DNA of 38,726 nt from Phocaeicola coprocola DSM 17136 (lineage in GTDB: Bacteria; Bacteroidota; Bacteroidia; Bacteroidales; Bacteroidaceae): positions 1 to 38,726 of the forward strand of contig NZ_DS981468.1 of NCBI RefSeq assembly GCF_000154845.1, read 5' to 3'. A program made the position numbers and the translations under genes. The notes below the pieces were generated by a model. It was not told the DNA's origin and did no database searches. It worked only from the letters and a program-made list of their open reading frames with translations. Below, in pieces: positions 15,841-25,192 of this stretch (positions are counted from its first letter, which is position 1; every line of letters starts with the position of its first letter).

Positions 15841-16584
15841 TTATAGACTGGTAAGTGCATCAATTGTTCGTTTTACTCGTTGAGCTGTTGTAATTTCGCG
15901 TGTGTATTCATTAATAGAATCACTTCCCATCTTTACTTCCGGATTCGAAAAGCGCATGGCACTTTTTATCTTTTCCCGTGCAGAAAAGTGGAATTCACTG
16001 GCACCGCTTTCTGCTGCTAATTGACGGATATTGTTTTCATTTACTCCACATCCTGCCATCAGGCTGATTCTACCGTTTGAATAGTCTACAAGTTTTCTTA
16101 TTAAACCACTTCCTTCAGGGGCAGTAGGTTGCTGTCCTGAAGTCAAAATACGATGGATGTCCAATTCAGCTATTTCATCAAGTGCTTTAAAAGGATCTTT
16201 GCATCTGTCGAAAGCTCGATGAAATGTTACGGAACAATCACCTGCTGCTGTTCTGAGGCGTTTCATGGCTGGTAAATCAATCTCACCTTCAGGGGTAAGA
16301 CATCCTATTACTATGCCATCCACGCCCGCTTTTCTGGCTAATTTTATATCTTCTTCCATAATTTCCAGTTCGAGGGGAGAATATAAAAAATCTCCTCCGC
16401 GTGGACGTATAATGACATGTAGTTTGATTTGAAGCATACGACGGGCAGTTAGGATTTCACCTAATGAAGGAGTAGTACCTCCTTCGGGGATGCCAGCACA
16501 TAATTCTACTCGATGTGCTCCTCCTGCTTGGGCAGCAAGACAACTTTCTACAGAGTTGGCACAGATTTCAAATTGATAGTTCAT
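15841..16584 (-). CDS. cutC: CutC-family protein, 247 aa
   Basis: The TIM-barrel CutC family is clear from FEICANSVESCLAAQAGGAHRVELC at the N-terminus, then HVIIRPRGGDFLYS, GVDGIVIGCL, VTFHRAFDRCKDP, RILTSGQQPTA and LMAGCGVNENNIR. The length is normal for the family. It has been linked to copper handling, but its exact biochemical role is not settled. The gene follows the YczE-like gene by 55 bp with no promoter box between them, so the two are likely co-transcribed. Confidence 0.93.
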   Translation of the reverse strand: MNYQFEICANSVESCLAAQAGGAHRVELCAGIPEGGTTPSLGEILTARRMLQIKLHVIIRPRGGDFLYSPLELEIMEEDIKLARKAGVDGIVIGCLTPEGEIDLPAMKRLRTAAGDCSVTFHRAFDRCKDPFKALDEIAELDIHRILTSGQQPTAPEGSGLIRKLVDYSNGRISLMAGCGVNENNIRQLAAESGASEFHFSAREKIKSAMRFSNPEVKMGSDSINEYTREITTAQRVKRTIDALTSL

Positions 16585-16639
16585 GGATAAGAATTCTAGT
16601 TAATGGAGATTATTGATTAAAATTTTTTCTTTTGAGCTT

Positions 16640-17317
16640 TTATTCATGTTTTATGGGTATGATGCGGTATAATGTTTTTCTTGTCATGACTTTATAATTC
16701 AGAAAGTTAACAATATATCCGGTGATACAAGCTGCTATGACTGAGCCTTCTCGAACTCCTTCTATGCGCATGGTGAAAGCCAGTGATATAAGAATGGCCA
16801 GACTAACCAGTGTAATATCTACATAAACTTTTACATTACCGAATTTTTTATTACAGCGTCGGGCTATATATTTCACAAGTCCTTCAGCGCTCATCATTGC
16901 TGCTTTAGGTTTGATTTCTAACACTACGCCTATGGATTGAATGATGCATCCTGCCAGTAGAATTCCTACAGCCATACCATAGTTACTTGGAACAAGATTG
17001 CGGATGAGTATCATGTTTAAATCGATAAAAGCAGAAAATATAAAAGAAAAAGGTATCTGCAATAAAATTTCTATGGTATCCTTACGTGTCCCATATTTGC
17101 CGCTTGCCAGCCATAGTTGGATGATAATCATGAGCAGATTTACAATAAATGTCCATGTACCGAGGGATAATGATGTGTTGATGCTTAATACATAGTTCAT
17201 ACTTGAAATGGGTGTAGTTCCTAAGCTGGAATGAACAATTAATGATATACCCATTGCTAAAAAATACAGACCTGCGATGAATACTAAATATCTTTTTATA
17301 AGACTTTCTTTTTCCAT
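16640..17317 (-). CDS. YczE/YitT-like integral membrane protein, 225 aa
   Basis: This is a small polytopic membrane protein with about five hydrophobic segments. The N-terminal RYLVFIAGLYFLAMGISLIVHSSLGTTPISS resembles the YczE/DUF6198 family, where the conserved LG(T)sP pattern follows the first helix. No substrate is known for the family. It is the upstream partner of cutC on the minus strand. Confidence 0.75.
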   Translation of the reverse strand: MEKESLIKRYLVFIAGLYFLAMGISLIVHSSLGTTPISSMNYVLSINTSLSLGTWTFIVNLLMIIIQLWLASGKYGTRKDTIEILLQIPFSFIFSAFIDLNMILIRNLVPSNYGMAVGILLAGCIIQSIGVVLEIKPKAAMMSAEGLVKYIARRCNKKFGNVKVYVDITLVSLAILISLAFTMRIEGVREGSVIAACITGYIVNFLNYKVMTRKTLYRIIPIKHE

Positions 17318-17397
17318 ATCGTTATATGAATTTTATTTCTGCAAATTTCATGTATTTTTTTGAAATAAGATTCATTGATTCTTTTTTTAATATTCTT

Positions 17398-17405
17398 TAA
17401 TTTTG
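17398..17405 (+). promoter_or_regulatory. -7 promoter box (TAATTTTG) for the small GNAT gene
   Basis: It matches TAnnTTTG, with TTG at 17375-17377 giving a 20-bp spacer, and lies 40 bp before the chosen start at 17446. Confidence 0.65.
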
Positions 17406-17445
17406 TATCTTGCTTCAGATATATAAATCTTTAAACTTTAGTAAT

Positions 17446-17748
17446 ATGGATATAAAACATAATGCAGAACAAAGAAGATTTGAGATAGAAGTTGATGGAT
17501 ATAAAGCTCATGTAGCTTATAGTATTCATGATAATGGTTTGGATATTCGTCATACCATTGTTCCGTCAGAGATAGGGGGGAGAGGAATTGCATCTGCTTT
17601 GGTGAAAGCCGCTTATGATTTTGCCTTTGAAAATGCCCTGAAGCCCATAGCTACTTGTTCGTACGCTGTAATATGGTTGCAGCGTCATCCGGAGTATCAA
17701 GGGGAAATAAGTAAGGACTATTGTGAAGGAAACTCGTGTGCACTATAG
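17446..17748 (+). CDS. YjdJ-type small GNAT N-acetyltransferase, 100 aa
   Basis: This is a minimal GCN5-related acetyltransferase of the PF14542 type. The acetyl-CoA loop is GGRGIASALVKAAYDFA, and the C-terminal WLQRHPEYQ is typical of the family. The frame is open from 17410, but ATG 17446 follows the promoter at the right distance and begins the usual domain (MDIKHNAEQRRFEIEVDG). The substrate is unknown. Confidence 0.85.
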   Translation: MDIKHNAEQRRFEIEVDGYKAHVAYSIHDNGLDIRHTIVPSEIGGRGIASALVKAAYDFAFENALKPIATCSYAVIWLQRHPEYQGEISKDYCEGNSCAL

Positions 17749-17754
17749 TGAATA

Positions 17755-17802
17755 AATGCTTCTTGATGGCTTTTATAAAAATCATCAGGAAGCATTCATT
17801 TT
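17755..17802. terminator. Terminator between converging small genes
   Basis: Arms AATGCTTCTTGATG (17755-17768) and CATCAGGAAGCATT (17783-17796) pair over 14 bp with one wobble. T's follow on the plus strand. Confidence 0.8.
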
Positions 17803-18203
17803 TATGCAACTGGATTTTCAAAATGTTTTCCACATTGCTTACAAGTATATTCCCAATGTTCTGTTTTAAGGGGAGTTGCTGTAAGCAGAGATAAAAATGT
17901 CGCAAAGAGTGCACGTATTTTTTTCTCTTTTTTCAGGGCATATTCAATATTGTCGGAGTGGCAATATGGACAATATTTCATTTGTTTTGCTATTATCTCA
18001 TTTTGTTCAAGTACTTTCAGAGCTTTTTCGTATTCATCTTCATACACAAAAATATCTACGCCAATATTATTGATATAGCCTTTTAGTATGTTTGAGCTAT
18101 TTTCATTATGTAATATGCCAGCAATACCTTCGTTTTCTAAAGCTCCTAAAATAAGCCTTGCTTGAAACGAGCTGTCGCAAGTGATAAGCCTGACTGTTTT
18201 CAT
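17802..18203 (-). CDS. DUF2007-like protein with C-terminal zinc ribbon, 133 aa
   Basis: The first 70 residues (RLITCDSSFQARLILGALENEGI) match the small alpha/beta DUF2007 'putative signal-transducing' fold. The C-terminal half has two CxxC pairs, CPYCHSDN and CKQCGKHF, that should form a zinc ribbon. It lies 12 bp after the antiporter tail ORF on the same strand. The function is unknown. Confidence 0.75.
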   Translation of the reverse strand: MKTVRLITCDSSFQARLILGALENEGIAGILHNENSSNILKGYINNIGVDIFVYEDEYEKALKVLEQNEIIAKQMKYCPYCHSDNIEYALKKEKKIRALFATFLSLLTATPLKTEHWEYTCKQCGKHFENPVA

Positions 18204-18215
18204 TTGGTTCTGATA

Positions 18216-18479
18216 TTATAATTCTTTTGAAGACTTTCTGAACAGCCTCCGTAAGATAGTTCCAGGTATGGTATATCTGAAAGTATTCAGCTCGTCTGTT
18301 CGTTCGTCTACTTTTTCCAATAATCCTTCAGCATCTTTCTCTGAAATGACACCATTTGATTCCATTTGCTTGATTGTTCTGCGCTCGTTACTTAATAACA
18401 TGCGAATCGATTTTAACGTTAAGGCATGTTTGTAAGCTCTGGGGAAGTTTATAGCTAAACTGTCTATAAGTTCACTCAT
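18216..18479 (-). CDS. Detached C-terminal tail of the Na+/H+ antiporter (likely frameshift product), 87 aa from its first ATG
   Basis: The frame has no stop upstream of its ATG. It runs back through 18480-18543 (LNEQSIVNTLKEEINQNIKA) into the last codons of the antiporter gene. The protein is helical and charged, with NGVISEKDAEGLLEKVDER resembling the DEGIISQSTFRRL pattern in the antiporter's own cytoplasmic domain. The simplest reading is one antiporter gene of about 710 codons split by a single-base change near 18550-18560 (ATTAAAG instead of ATTAAG). A genuine separate small gene is the alternative. Confidence 0.55.
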   Translation of the reverse strand: MSELIDSLAINFPRAYKHALTLKSIRMLLSNERRTIKQMESNGVISEKDAEGLLEKVDERTDELNTFRYTIPGTILRRLFRKSSKEL

Positions 18480-18543
18480 AGCTTTTATGTTCTGGTTTAT
18501 TTCTTCTTTTAGCGTGTTTACAATCGATTGTTCATTGAGTAAA

Positions 18544-20340
18544 TCAGAGTTCTTTAATTTCCAAGAATTTCAAATCTTCTTTCTGTAGAATGATAAATCC
18601 TCTTCCCAAATCGTAAATTAGTGCGATGCGTTTACGGAAATAGAAGCTCATCAGGTTGTGTAGGTAGGGCTCTTTTCTTAAACTGTTCAGTAAAGCAGTC
18701 CGGTTGCAGAAACGAAATACTGAAAGGCGATTGTCTAATGGATATGTTCCGTCATGATCGTATAGTTCGTCTAATGAGTTCATTAATCTGCGGAAAGTAC
18801 TTTGCGATATAATGCCTTCATCATAGAGTTGATGGCAGAGAGCCTTTTCTCTATCTAGTACACGTAAGCGAACTTCTGTAAGCATGGCATGAGTTTCTGC
18901 TGTATGAGTAACTTCCTGCGGCTTTGGAAAAATATAGTGTCTGACTTTTTCCCAATTGGTACCCTCCAAAGCATCACGCTTTTCTAAACGTTCCAGATAT
19001 TTTTCTGAATTTTCACGAATGGTTTGCTGGATTTTATTTTCTAATATAATGCGTGCCGAGGGTATATTGATTAATCCTAATTTATTCAGCAACCATCGTG
19101 TCGTAGTAGCATTTACGCAAAGTGTTAATGTGACTATTCCGGCTGTGAAAAATAATACTTGGCTGCGTACATCTTCAGGTATAGCAGGGGTATAAGATAC
19201 CATTAAAGCCAGTGTCATACCTAATGCTCCACGTAATCCTCCCCATGTCAATATAACGGACTCACGTTTACTTAATCCATATCCCATTCTTTTCATAAGT
19301 GGATATAGTAACATTATCATGGCGAAGCGGAATAAGTTGAGGCAAATGTAAATCAGTATTAGAATTCCTAGTGCTCCCCATGTAAAATTGACTTTCTGGG
19401 CAATTACGATTCCTACCAAAATAAAAATCAGTGTGTTTGCGATATAGGTAAGGAGCTCCCAGAAATGTTCCATGAAATTATTAACTTGGGGTTTTAATCT
19501 TGGCTTACCTACGTAAGTGACAGTTAATCCAAAAACCAGCAGGGCTATGACTCCTGAAACTCCCAAATAATATTGAGAAACAATAAAGGTGAGATAAGCT
19601 GAGAGGATCACAGCACTGTTTTGGATCATTTCTTCTGAGTTGATTCGGGTAATAAACCAAATAACAAGGCGTGCCAGTAGGAATCCCAATAGTGTACTAA
19701 TACTTACTACTTGTATAAATTCCATTACTGGTGAGGAGGAACTTCCTCCCGTTGCTGCATAAGTTCCGAAAAACAGCATGAAACATACGATACCTGTGCC
19801 ATCATTTAGAAGTGATTCTGCGTCAACAAGTGTAGAGAATCGTTTACTGGTCTTTAATTCATGAAGTAAAGCAACGACTGCAACCGGGTCGGTAGCACTA
19901 ATTAAAGCTCCGAACATAAGCGCAAGTCCCCATGTCCACGATTCAAATCCAGGAACAATATGGGCGATTCCTATTAATAGTGTACCGGTAAGAAGCATAC
20001 AAATGATCAGCCCCGGGACGGCAAGTAGAGTTGCATTTGCTAATGTCTTTTTGAATATATGCAGGTTGAGTTCATAAGCTGCATCAAAGATTAAAATGGG
20101 GAGAAATAAGTAGAGTATTAAATCAGGATTGATATTGGCTACAGAGTTTACACCTTCTGACAGATCACTCCAAAAATTAAAAATTCCATAACGATTTAAT
20201 AAACCTACTAACAGTCCGACGGCAAATAGTCCTACTGTATATGGAATACGTGTGTGCCGTAATAATGACTTTAGTAAAGCTCCGATAACAAGTCCACCAA
20301 TAGTTAATAACAGTGGTGCCAAAAATGAAGTGTCTTCCAT
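18544..20340 (-). CDS. CPA1-family (NhaP/NHE-type) Na+/H+ antiporter, 598 aa
   Basis: This is a cation:proton antiporter of the inner membrane. About 12-13 hydrophobic segments cover residues 8-425. The ion-binding motifs are ALISATDPVAVVALLHELK and ESLLNDGTGIV. A later motif, ILTWGGLRGALGMTLAL, is typical of CPA1. A cytoplasmic tail of about 170 residues follows. It stops at EIKEL, and the next frame continues open into the 87-aa ORF downstream, suggesting a tail-splitting frameshift that leaves the transport domain intact. A promoter box at 20373-20380 gives it its own transcript behind the men operon. Confidence 0.9.
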   Translation of the reverse strand: MEDTSFLAPLLLTIGGLVIGALLKSLLRHTRIPYTVGLFAVGLLVGLLNRYGIFNFWSDLSEGVNSVANINPDLILYLFLPILIFDAAYELNLHIFKKTLANATLLAVPGLIICMLLTGTLLIGIAHIVPGFESWTWGLALMFGALISATDPVAVVALLHELKTSKRFSTLVDAESLLNDGTGIVCFMLFFGTYAATGGSSSSPVMEFIQVVSISTLLGFLLARLVIWFITRINSEEMIQNSAVILSAYLTFIVSQYYLGVSGVIALLVFGLTVTYVGKPRLKPQVNNFMEHFWELLTYIANTLIFILVGIVIAQKVNFTWGALGILILIYICLNLFRFAMIMLLYPLMKRMGYGLSKRESVILTWGGLRGALGMTLALMVSYTPAIPEDVRSQVLFFTAGIVTLTLCVNATTTRWLLNKLGLINIPSARIILENKIQQTIRENSEKYLERLEKRDALEGTNWEKVRHYIFPKPQEVTHTAETHAMLTEVRLRVLDREKALCHQLYDEGIISQSTFRRLMNSLDELYDHDGTYPLDNRLSVFRFCNRTALLNSLRKEPYLHNLMSFYFRKRIALIYDLGRGFIILQKEDLKFLEIKEL

Positions 20341-20372
20341 AAATATTAGTTGTTAGGGTATTTCTTTTTAAG

Positions 20373-20380
20373 CAAAGGTA
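20373..20380 (-). promoter_or_regulatory. -7 promoter box (TACCTTTG) of the antiporter gene
   Basis: The minus strand reads TACCTTTG (TAnnTTTG), 33 bp before the antiporter start and just downstream of menE. The -33 element is weak. Confidence 0.5.
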
Positions 20381-20400
20381 ACCATTTAAATATTCTTCTC

Positions 20401-21546
20401 CTATGTTTTATCTATATAATTTGAGGCTATTTGTCGTGCAACAGCTCTACTAGGCTTACCTGTATCAGTTAGCGGGAGTGTATCTATTCGTATGATTTGC
20501 TTTGGACGCCAATAAGGAGGAAGTTTTTTTATGGATTCGTTTATTTGTTCGTGGTTTATATGAACCGCTTCTATTAATAAAACTATCCGCTCTCCAAATT
20601 TAGGATCAGGTACTGAGGTTATCATAAATGGACAATTGAGTAAGGACTTGAGTTCTTTTTCTACTTGCTCGATTTGTACTTTAACTCCTCCTGTATTGAT
20701 TGTGTTATCTTTTCTTCCTAAAATACGAAATTGTCCGTGTTGATTAAATTCTGCAATATCATTGGTTCTCAAAAGTTCTGAACATACTGAAGGTGCATGA
20801 ATTATCAACGTATTTTCTTCTGATAAGCTGAGGCTGACATTATCAAATGGAGTGTACCAATCTGAATAGTCACTTCCATTCAGTCGGCGTAGGGCAATGT
20901 GTGAAAGTGTTTCTGTCATTCCGTATGTGCTCCATACTGCATGAGGAAACTCTTGCAGAGCTTTTCCAAGTGCATCATCTATAGCTCCTCCACCAATAAT
21001 AAGATGTTGTATCTGCATGAGTAACTTTCGTTCAGACGGAACTTGTAGCGAATTGAATACTTGCATAGGAATCATGGCAGAAAATACCGGAGGAGTTTCT
21101 ATGTTTTGCATCGGATGACCGCATGGAGGAATGGGAATGAGATTTAATCCCGCTACGAGTGAACGTACCACAACCATTTTCCCTGCTATGTATTGTAAAG
21201 GCATGCAGAGCATAGCACTATCGCCTTGATGTAGTTTGAGGAAAGAAATTGTTAGTATGGCACTATTCATCATTTTTCTTTTCTCTACCCAAAGTTCTTT
21301 AGGCTGTCCTGTTGAACCAGATGTATGAACTTTTAGCGTGTTGCTGTCGTCAAACCATTCTGCCAGAAAATCAGCAAGGGAAGAATAGAAACTATCCTTT
21401 CCATATAGGTCATAGAATTTTTTCTGTAGAAGGCTTTTTCCGTCAGAAGCAGAAATCTTTGCTTCCGAAGCGGTATAACGTTCACCATTAATGGTAATAG
21501 TTTGTTGAGCTCTTTGAGTGATAAATGTTGTCATGGGCAATGTCAT
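20401..21546 (-). CDS. menE: O-succinylbenzoate-CoA ligase MenE, about 381 aa
   Basis: It activates o-succinylbenzoate with ATP and CoA in menaquinone synthesis. The ANL-superfamily motifs are present: P-loop HTSGSTGQPKELWVEK, WSTYGMTETLSHIAL, ILGRKDNTINTGGVKVQ and a final DTGKPSR containing the catalytic Lys. At about 381 residues it is shorter than the E. coli enzyme, mainly at the N-terminus. The frame extends upstream to 21600, but ATG 21546 overlaps the menC stop as ATGA, so translational coupling makes it the natural start. Confidence 0.92.
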   Translation of the reverse strand: MTLPMTTFITQRAQQTITINGERYTASEAKISASDGKSLLQKKFYDLYGKDSFYSSLADFLAEWFDDSNTLKVHTSGSTGQPKELWVEKRKMMNSAILTISFLKLHQGDSAMLCMPLQYIAGKMVVVRSLVAGLNLIPIPPCGHPMQNIETPPVFSAMIPMQVFNSLQVPSERKLLMQIQHLIIGGGAIDDALGKALQEFPHAVWSTYGMTETLSHIALRRLNGSDYSDWYTPFDNVSLSLSEENTLIIHAPSVCSELLRTNDIAEFNQHGQFRILGRKDNTINTGGVKVQIEQVEKELKSLLNCPFMITSVPDPKFGERIVLLIEAVHINHEQINESIKKLPPYWRPKQIIRIDTLPLTDTGKPSRAVARQIASNYIDKT

Positions 21547-22595
21547 AATAGGAATTTGTTGAAGTCTGGTTCTTTTTCTTCTGGATGAAACCATAAGCAA
21601 TCTCCTTGTATATGAAGCGGATAATCGATATTATCAGTGAAAAGCATACCAGTTCCTAATCCTTGAGGTATATCCGGACTTAATGTTGCACACCATTGTG
21701 CGATGGCATTTAGTCCGATGTTAGATTCAAGTGCTGAAGTAACCCATGAACCAATTCCCCGTTCCTTGGCTAGTTTTATCCATTCAGTAGCCCCCTGTAT
21801 TCCTCCATGAAGAGAGGGTTTTAATATGATATATTGTGGTCGGATTGTTTCGAGTAATTCTATTTTGCGTGCAATAGTGTTTATGCCTATAAGTTCTTCG
21901 TCCAGAGCTATTGGAAAAGGAGATTGTTGGCATAGTGTCGCCATTTCTTTCCATTGACCTGCACGAATAGGTTGTTCGATGGAGTGTATGTGGAATGCAT
22001 GTAAGCTTTCCAATTTGAAAGGGGCATCAGCGGGAGAGAACGCCCCATTGGCATCCACACGTAGTTCTATCTGCTCGGGAGAGAAATGCTGTCTTATATG
22101 CTCCAGTAGTTCAAGTTCTTTATTGAAATCGATTGCGCCGATTTTGACTTTAATACATCTGAAGCCTAATTTCATTTTTTCTTCTATGCGGGAATACATT
22201 TCATCGAAATTTCCCATCCATATGAGTCCATTGATGGGTATTCCTTTTTCTCCCTTTGAAAAAGGAGTGTCCCAAAACTGTAAATTGCCAGCTTTCAGGT
22301 GAGCAAATGCAGTCTCTAATCCAAACAGCATAGATGGATAAGGGCGAAGGGCTTCGTAATCAAGATAGCCATTTAACTCTGTCTGATGGCAGTGATAAGC
22401 CAGAACTTCACTATAGTCTGGTAAGTCGTCACAACTTAATGCTGGAAGTGGTGCACATTCTCCTACGCCATATTTTCCTGTTTGGGTATCAGTGAGTAGT
22501 ACATACCATACTTTACGTGTATGATAAACTCCTCTAGATGTTCCGGCAGGCTGCTTGAAGTGTAATGTTTTGGGGATGATTTTTATTGTATACAT
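21543..22595 (-). CDS. menC: O-succinylbenzoate synthase MenC, 350 aa
   Basis: An enolase-superfamily enzyme that dehydrates SHCHC to o-succinylbenzoate. The catalytic pattern is complete: KVKIG (Lys pair), LRVDANGAF (Asp), SIEQPI (Glu), ALDEELIG (Asp) and ILKPSLHGG (Lys). It overlaps menE by 4 bp (ATGA). It is separated from menB by 87 bp carrying a strong hairpin, so menC-menE may be expressed at a different level from menF-D-B. Confidence 0.93.
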   Translation of the reverse strand: MYTIKIIPKTLHFKQPAGTSRGVYHTRKVWYVLLTDTQTGKYGVGECAPLPALSCDDLPDYSEVLAYHCHQTELNGYLDYEALRPYPSMLFGLETAFAHLKAGNLQFWDTPFSKGEKGIPINGLIWMGNFDEMYSRIEEKMKLGFRCIKVKIGAIDFNKELELLEHIRQHFSPEQIELRVDANGAFSPADAPFKLESLHAFHIHSIEQPIRAGQWKEMATLCQQSPFPIALDEELIGINTIARKIELLETIRPQYIILKPSLHGGIQGATEWIKLAKERGIGSWVTSALESNIGLNAIAQWCATLSPDIPQGLGTGMLFTDNIDYPLHIQGDCLWFHPEEKEPDFNKFLL

Positions 22596-22636
22596 AGGCG
22601 TTTGATCTTGATCTGATTTAAAAAGGTACTTAGAAA

Positions 22637-22674
22637 GAAAAAACTTTCTGACGATATGTGCAGAAAGTTTTTTC
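22637..22674 (-). terminator. Terminator/attenuator-like hairpin between menB and menC
   Basis: Perfect 14-bp arms at 22637-22650 and 22661-22674 (minus strand GAAAAAACTTTCTG and CAGAAAGTTTTTTC) surround a 10-nt loop, with the 3' arm ending in T6C. It sits inside the men operon, so it should act as partial termination or an mRNA 3'-end stabiliser for the promoter-proximal genes. Confidence 0.75.
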
Positions 22675-22682
22675 GATATTGT

Positions 22683-23507
22683 TTATGGCATTTTAGGGAA
22701 TTTGCTCCAGTCTGGTTTGCGTTTTTCCAAAAATGCTCGTCCTCCTTCTTGTGCCTCTTCTGTCATATAATAAAGCATAGTGGCATCTCCGGCAAGTTCT
22801 TGTATGCCGGCTTGTCCATCTAATTCTGCATTCAGTCCGGCCTTAATCATACGTAGAGCAAGAGGGCTATGTTGCATCATGGTTTCCGCCCATTCTACTA
22901 CTTCATCCTCCAATGAATCGAATGGAACTACCTTGTTTACTAATCCCATTTCAAGAGCTTCTTGTGCTGAATACTGACGGCAGAGGAACCAGATTTCTCT
23001 AGCTTTCTTTTGACCGACGATACGTGCCAGATAAGAAGAGCCGAACCCTGCATCAAAACTACCTACTCTTGGTCCTGTCTGTCCGAATATAGCATTTTCG
23101 GAAGCTATTGTCAAATCGCAGACTACGTGCAGGACATGTCCTCCTCCAATGGCGTAACCATTTACCATAGCAATTACCGGCTTAGGTATGGAACGAATTT
23201 GTTTTTGCACATCTAGCACATTCAGTCGAGGAACTCCATCTGTACCGATATATCCTCCATGACCTTTCACATGCATATCTCCGCCAGAACAGAATGCTTT
23301 ATCTCCAGCTCCAGTCAGAACAATGACGTTTATATCTTGACACTCACGGCAATAATATAGCGCATCACTTATTTCGGATGTAGTTGTCGGAGTAAATGCA
23401 TTGCGGTAACGTGGACGGTTAATTGTAATTTTGGCAATTCCGTTATAAAATTCAAAAAGAATATCTTGATACTCTTTTATCGTTTTCCATTCTCTCTTTT
23501 GTGACAT
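22683..23507 (-). CDS. menB: 1,4-dihydroxy-2-naphthoyl-CoA synthase MenB, 274 aa
   Basis: A crotonase-fold enzyme that closes the naphthoate ring from OSB-CoA. Landmarks are [73 protein letters not shown] and [11 protein letters not shown]. The QTGP segment has Gly at the position of E. coli Gly156, which suggests a bicarbonate-dependent type I enzyme. The start is 7 bp after the menD stop. Confidence 0.95.
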   Translation of the reverse strand: MSQKREWKTIKEYQDILFEFYNGIAKITINRPRYRNAFTPTTTSEISDALYYCRECQDINVIVLTGAGDKAFCSGGDMHVKGHGGYIGTDGVPRLNVLDVQKQIRSIPKPVIAMVNGYAIGGGHVLHVVCDLTIASENAIFGQTGPRVGSFDAGFGSSYLARIVGQKKAREIWFLCRQYSAQEALEMGLVNKVVPFDSLEDEVVEWAETMMQHSPLALRMIKAGLNAELDGQAGIQELAGDATMLYYMTEEAQEGGRAFLEKRKPDWSKFPKMP

Positions 23508-23514
23508 AGTGGAT

Positions 23515-25182
23515 TTATTTTTGTTTTAGGTTATGGTAATATTCTTTGAGTAATTCGATATCTAATGCTTTGTCTGTAAATACTTCCAGAAGAATCGGAT
23601 GGGTAGTTACATCAGGTTGGGTAAATGCATTTATGGCAGTATGTAGTTCATTTCCATTATGTGCTGAAAGATATTCGAATCCTCTGTCTTCTGCCCATGC
23701 ACGTGCAGATGTTGTATGGGTAGCGGTGACAAAGCGTCGTGCATTTTCATGTAATTCCAAGCCTGGAAGTGCATGAAAAATTTCTCCTCCTGCATTGTTT
23801 AGAAGCAGAATACGTATGTTTGTGCCATAATTAGAATTCCAAAGGGCATTCATATCATAGAAGAAGCTTAAATCGCCTATGAAGATAAAGTTCAGTTTAT
23901 CAGAAGCTGTTGCATATCCTAGTGCGGTAGACAGTGATCCTTCTATACCATTAGTACCTCTGTTGGACAAAATTTCCACTTCTTCAGGCAAATCGAACAG
24001 TTGTGCATAGCGTACTACGGAGCTATTGGCCAGATGTAAAGAACATGGAACAGGAAGATGTCGGATGACTTCACCAATGGCACTCATTTCCGAATATGCA
24101 AAACTAGCCTGTGGGATAGCTTTTGACCGTGTTTCCCAAATCTTTGGGTACTCTGGTGTACGGCTATCTAACATTGGGGCTATCTTCTCCAAAAATTCGA
24201 AAGGATCCATTTCTATGATAGTGCTCAGTGAACCAAACAAATCGACGACTTCTCCATCAACAGATACATGCCAATGCTCCATCGGGGGATGCTTACGCAG
24301 AAATTTTTTTAAGCGTTTTGAGATAATATGTCCTCCGTATGTGATGAGTAATTCAGGACGCATTTTTTCTTGTTCTTCATTGTTCATCGAGCAAAGTAGA
24401 GGCTCCATATTTCGTATAGGCATTCCGGGGATGGTACGATTACTTATATTTTCGGTGAACCATGCGAAATGCTTGTACAGCATTTTGGTATATTTTTTGT
24501 CGAACAGATAAATCAGATTCATTTGTCCGACCACGATCATGCGTCGCTGGTATTTGTTTAATCGTTCAATGAGCGGTTGGTAATCTTTATCATAAATATT
24601 TAGTCCCTGGTAACGTGTAATTACTCGTGCACTAGGTAACTCTTTTTCAGGAAGTAAAAAGAACGGCTCACTGATCGGAACGTTGATATGTACTGGCCCC
24701 TTACCGTGATGGTTGAGTTCCAGCAGGGCTTCATTGATAAGTCGGTTGCAGAACCATTCACTTTCTTCGTTTGTTACTTCGGGTAAATTTACCGATTTTT
24801 TTACTAATGTACCGAATACTCCCGGTTGTGGTAATGTCTGCCCATCCATTTGTCCAATCCAGGCTGCTGGGCGATCTGCTGAAACTATTACTAATGGAAC
24901 TTGCTGGTAAAAGGCTTCTGCTACAGCTGGGTGTAAATTTAATAATGCTGTACCTGATGTACAACACACAGCAACAGGAGTTCCCCCATGCAAGGCGAGT
25001 CCAAGTGCAAAGAAACCAGCACTTCGTTCGTCTGTCATCGGATAACATGTAAAGTCTGGTATATTGGCAAACGTTTGAACTATTGGAATGTTTCTACTTC
25101 CTGGACACAAAACGATGCGCTTTATTCCAAATGATCGAAGCAAAGAGGCTAGTTGTAATATGCTTTTTTTATCAGTATACAT
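23515..25182 (-). CDS. menD: SEPHCHC synthase MenD, 555 aa
   Basis: A thiamine-diphosphate enzyme that joins 2-oxoglutarate to isochorismate. The N-terminal PYR domain has [11 protein letters not shown], the [14 protein letters not shown] motif with the cofactor-activating Glu, and [18 protein letters not shown]. The C-terminal PP domain has [18 protein letters not shown] and [16 protein letters not shown] (GDxSx..N). The length is normal. It lies 10 bp after menF. Confidence 0.95.
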   Translation of the reverse strand: MYTDKKSILQLASLLRSFGIKRIVLCPGSRNIPIVQTFANIPDFTCYPMTDERSAGFFALGLALHGGTPVAVCCTSGTALLNLHPAVAEAFYQQVPLVIVSADRPAAWIGQMDGQTLPQPGVFGTLVKKSVNLPEVTNEESEWFCNRLINEALLELNHHGKGPVHINVPISEPFFLLPEKELPSARVITRYQGLNIYDKDYQPLIERLNKYQRRMIVVGQMNLIYLFDKKYTKMLYKHFAWFTENISNRTIPGMPIRNMEPLLCSMNNEEQEKMRPELLITYGGHIISKRLKKFLRKHPPMEHWHVSVDGEVVDLFGSLSTIIEMDPFEFLEKIAPMLDSRTPEYPKIWETRSKAIPQASFAYSEMSAIGEVIRHLPVPCSLHLANSSVVRYAQLFDLPEEVEILSNRGTNGIEGSLSTALGYATASDKLNFIFIGDLSFFYDMNALWNSNYGTNIRILLLNNAGGEIFHALPGLELHENARRFVTATHTTSARAWAEDRGFEYLSAHNGNELHTAINAFTQPDVTTHPILLEVFTDKALDIELLKEYYHNLKQK

Positions 25183-25192
25183 AGCTTTATTT

